64,000 nucleotides of DNA from assembly GCA_025716855.1 (NCBI GenBank), contig JAIXMQ010000087.1:1-64000 (forward strand). The letters are read 5' to 3'. Position 1 is the stretch's first letter, and every line of letters starts with the position of its first letter. Source of the stretch: Pilaira anomala. Lineage: Eukaryota; Mucoromycota; Mucoromycetes; Mucorales; Mucoraceae. The notes beneath the pieces are model-generated. The model saw nothing but the letters and a program-made list of their open reading frames with translations, searched no databases and was not told the origin of the DNA. The translations under genes and the position numbers were made by a program. This document shows, piece after piece, positions 63,363 to 64,000 of this stretch.

Positions 63363-63707
63363 CACACCCAGGGAGTCTCATTAACTTATATAGTAATTAT
63401 TTTTCCTTAAGCCAATGAGATAACCAGGAAGTGCTGGTAATCAATAAAAATATTTCAATCTGCGTTTTAACCTTCACGGCGGGATTGAAGCAGCGATGGG
63501 ATTTGCTCTTATCCAATAAGGATTGTCTTCAACAAATTGAAGAACAGCTTCGTTATCCAAAAAGACTTTGACGAATTTTTACAAGTCTTTTTCATTTAGC
63601 GCGTTACAAAAAAAAAAAAAAAAACTTTTCACTTTAAAGATTAACACACATTTCAAAAAAGTTCGTATACAAAGTTAGGACAAAATATGATTTTTATTAA
63701 ATTTAAT
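63272..63707. other. spacer upstream of PIK1
   Basis: 436 bp. It holds a TA microsatellite (63331-63360) and, on the minus strand, an open stretch at 63572-63474 containing FLDNEAVLQFVEDNPYWIRA that ends in TGA or could end at a GTGAAG donor. I could not join it to either neighbour. Confidence 0.35.
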
Positions 63708-64000
63708 TTAAAGTATTTTTTTTTTATGAGACAATGCCCACCAGAAGGTGCCAAACTTGCTGATGTTGATTAAGTTGTAATTGTTATATCTTCTTGAGAT
63801 ATCGAGAATTTGGACAAACTGGCCTTCTGCTTCACGAAAGGAAGTTTCAGCACGAGTTTTAAAGACGAGCAAGTTATTAGCGCCATCTTTCATACAAGTA
63901 TGATAAAGACTTGAGCTAACATCATCACTTTCTAATTCATCAAATCTTGTAATGGCTTCGTCACCACGTAAAAGAGCGTACTCGACAACTTTGTATTCAC
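63708..64000 (-). CDS. unidentified protein, C-terminal part (cut by window end)
   Basis: Open from the window edge to a stop at 63708-63710 (about 97 codons, read as EYKVVEYALLRGDEAITRF onward). It is soluble and helical looking, with LYHTCMKDGANNLLVFKTRA and EAEGQFVQILDISRRYNNY. The codon choice resembles a real gene. I do not recognise the family. The final SHKKKIL may be intron read-through, since a T-run follows. Confidence 0.55.
   Translation of the reverse strand, partial: EYKVVEYALLRGDEAITRFDELESDDVSSSLYHTCMKDGANNLLVFKTRAETSFREAEGQFVQILDISRRYNNYNLINISKFGTFWWALSHKKKIL

Overview
This looks like nuclear DNA of an early-diverging filamentous fungus, most probably Mucoromycota and perhaps Mucorales. 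The evidence is AT-rich spacers, many 50-100 bp introns with GTAAGT-like donors and poly-T tracts, genes packed on both strands, long poly-Gln runs, and a fungus-like gene set (Tup1, Vip1, Pik1, Ade2, Zn2Cys6 factor). No organellar, bacterial or rRNA/tRNA gene was seen. Gene models were built by hand, choosing introns that keep frame and restore family motifs. Exon lists are in each entry.

Layout. 1-10.4 kb is gene dense: a 3' fragment, a Vfa1-like ESCRT factor, a Gln/Pro-rich protein, aminodeoxychorismate synthase (folate), the Tup1 co-repressor, the AP-2 sigma subunit and a cytochrome P450. 10.4-14 kb is a gene-poor island with two MITE-like elements and a fragment of a repeat that recurs at 54 kb. 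14-32 kb carries Vip1/PPIP5K, ribosomal protein uS7, an oxysterol-binding protein, a nickel/cobalt permease, a Zn2Cys6 factor, an FSH1-type hydrolase, Nup35/Nup53, a mitochondrial carrier and an F-box/WD40 protein. 32-42.5 kb holds a kinesin-13, a small membrane protein, mitochondrial SSB, a protein that reads as a kinesin motor without its nucleotide-binding motifs, and an MFS anion symporter.

42.5-44.8 kb is gene-poor, with an 84-nt poly-T and one copy of a dispersed repeat. 44.8-51 kb has YKT6, a PCID2/Thp1 protein, CLP1 and ADE2. 51-58 kb is a repeat-rich accessory island: a 229-bp tandem duplication, a candidate small Cys-rich gene with tandemly duplicated 48-nt exons, and a 1.5-kb structure with 366-bp inverted arms around a 129-codon ORF. 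58-64 kb carries a DHA1-type drug transporter, PI4-kinase beta (Pik1) whose 5' end I could not find, and an unidentified gene cut by the window end.

Most genes are single-copy housekeeping functions: membrane traffic (AP-2, YKT6, OSBP, PI4K, Vfa1), mRNA 3'-end formation and export (CLP1 and PCID2, divergent with 96 bp between ATGs), nucleotide and folate synthesis (ADE2, ADC synthase), and microtubules (kinesin-13 and the motor-like protein). The most unusual items are the pseudo-kinesin, the inverted-repeat element and the duplicated-exon Cys-rich gene.
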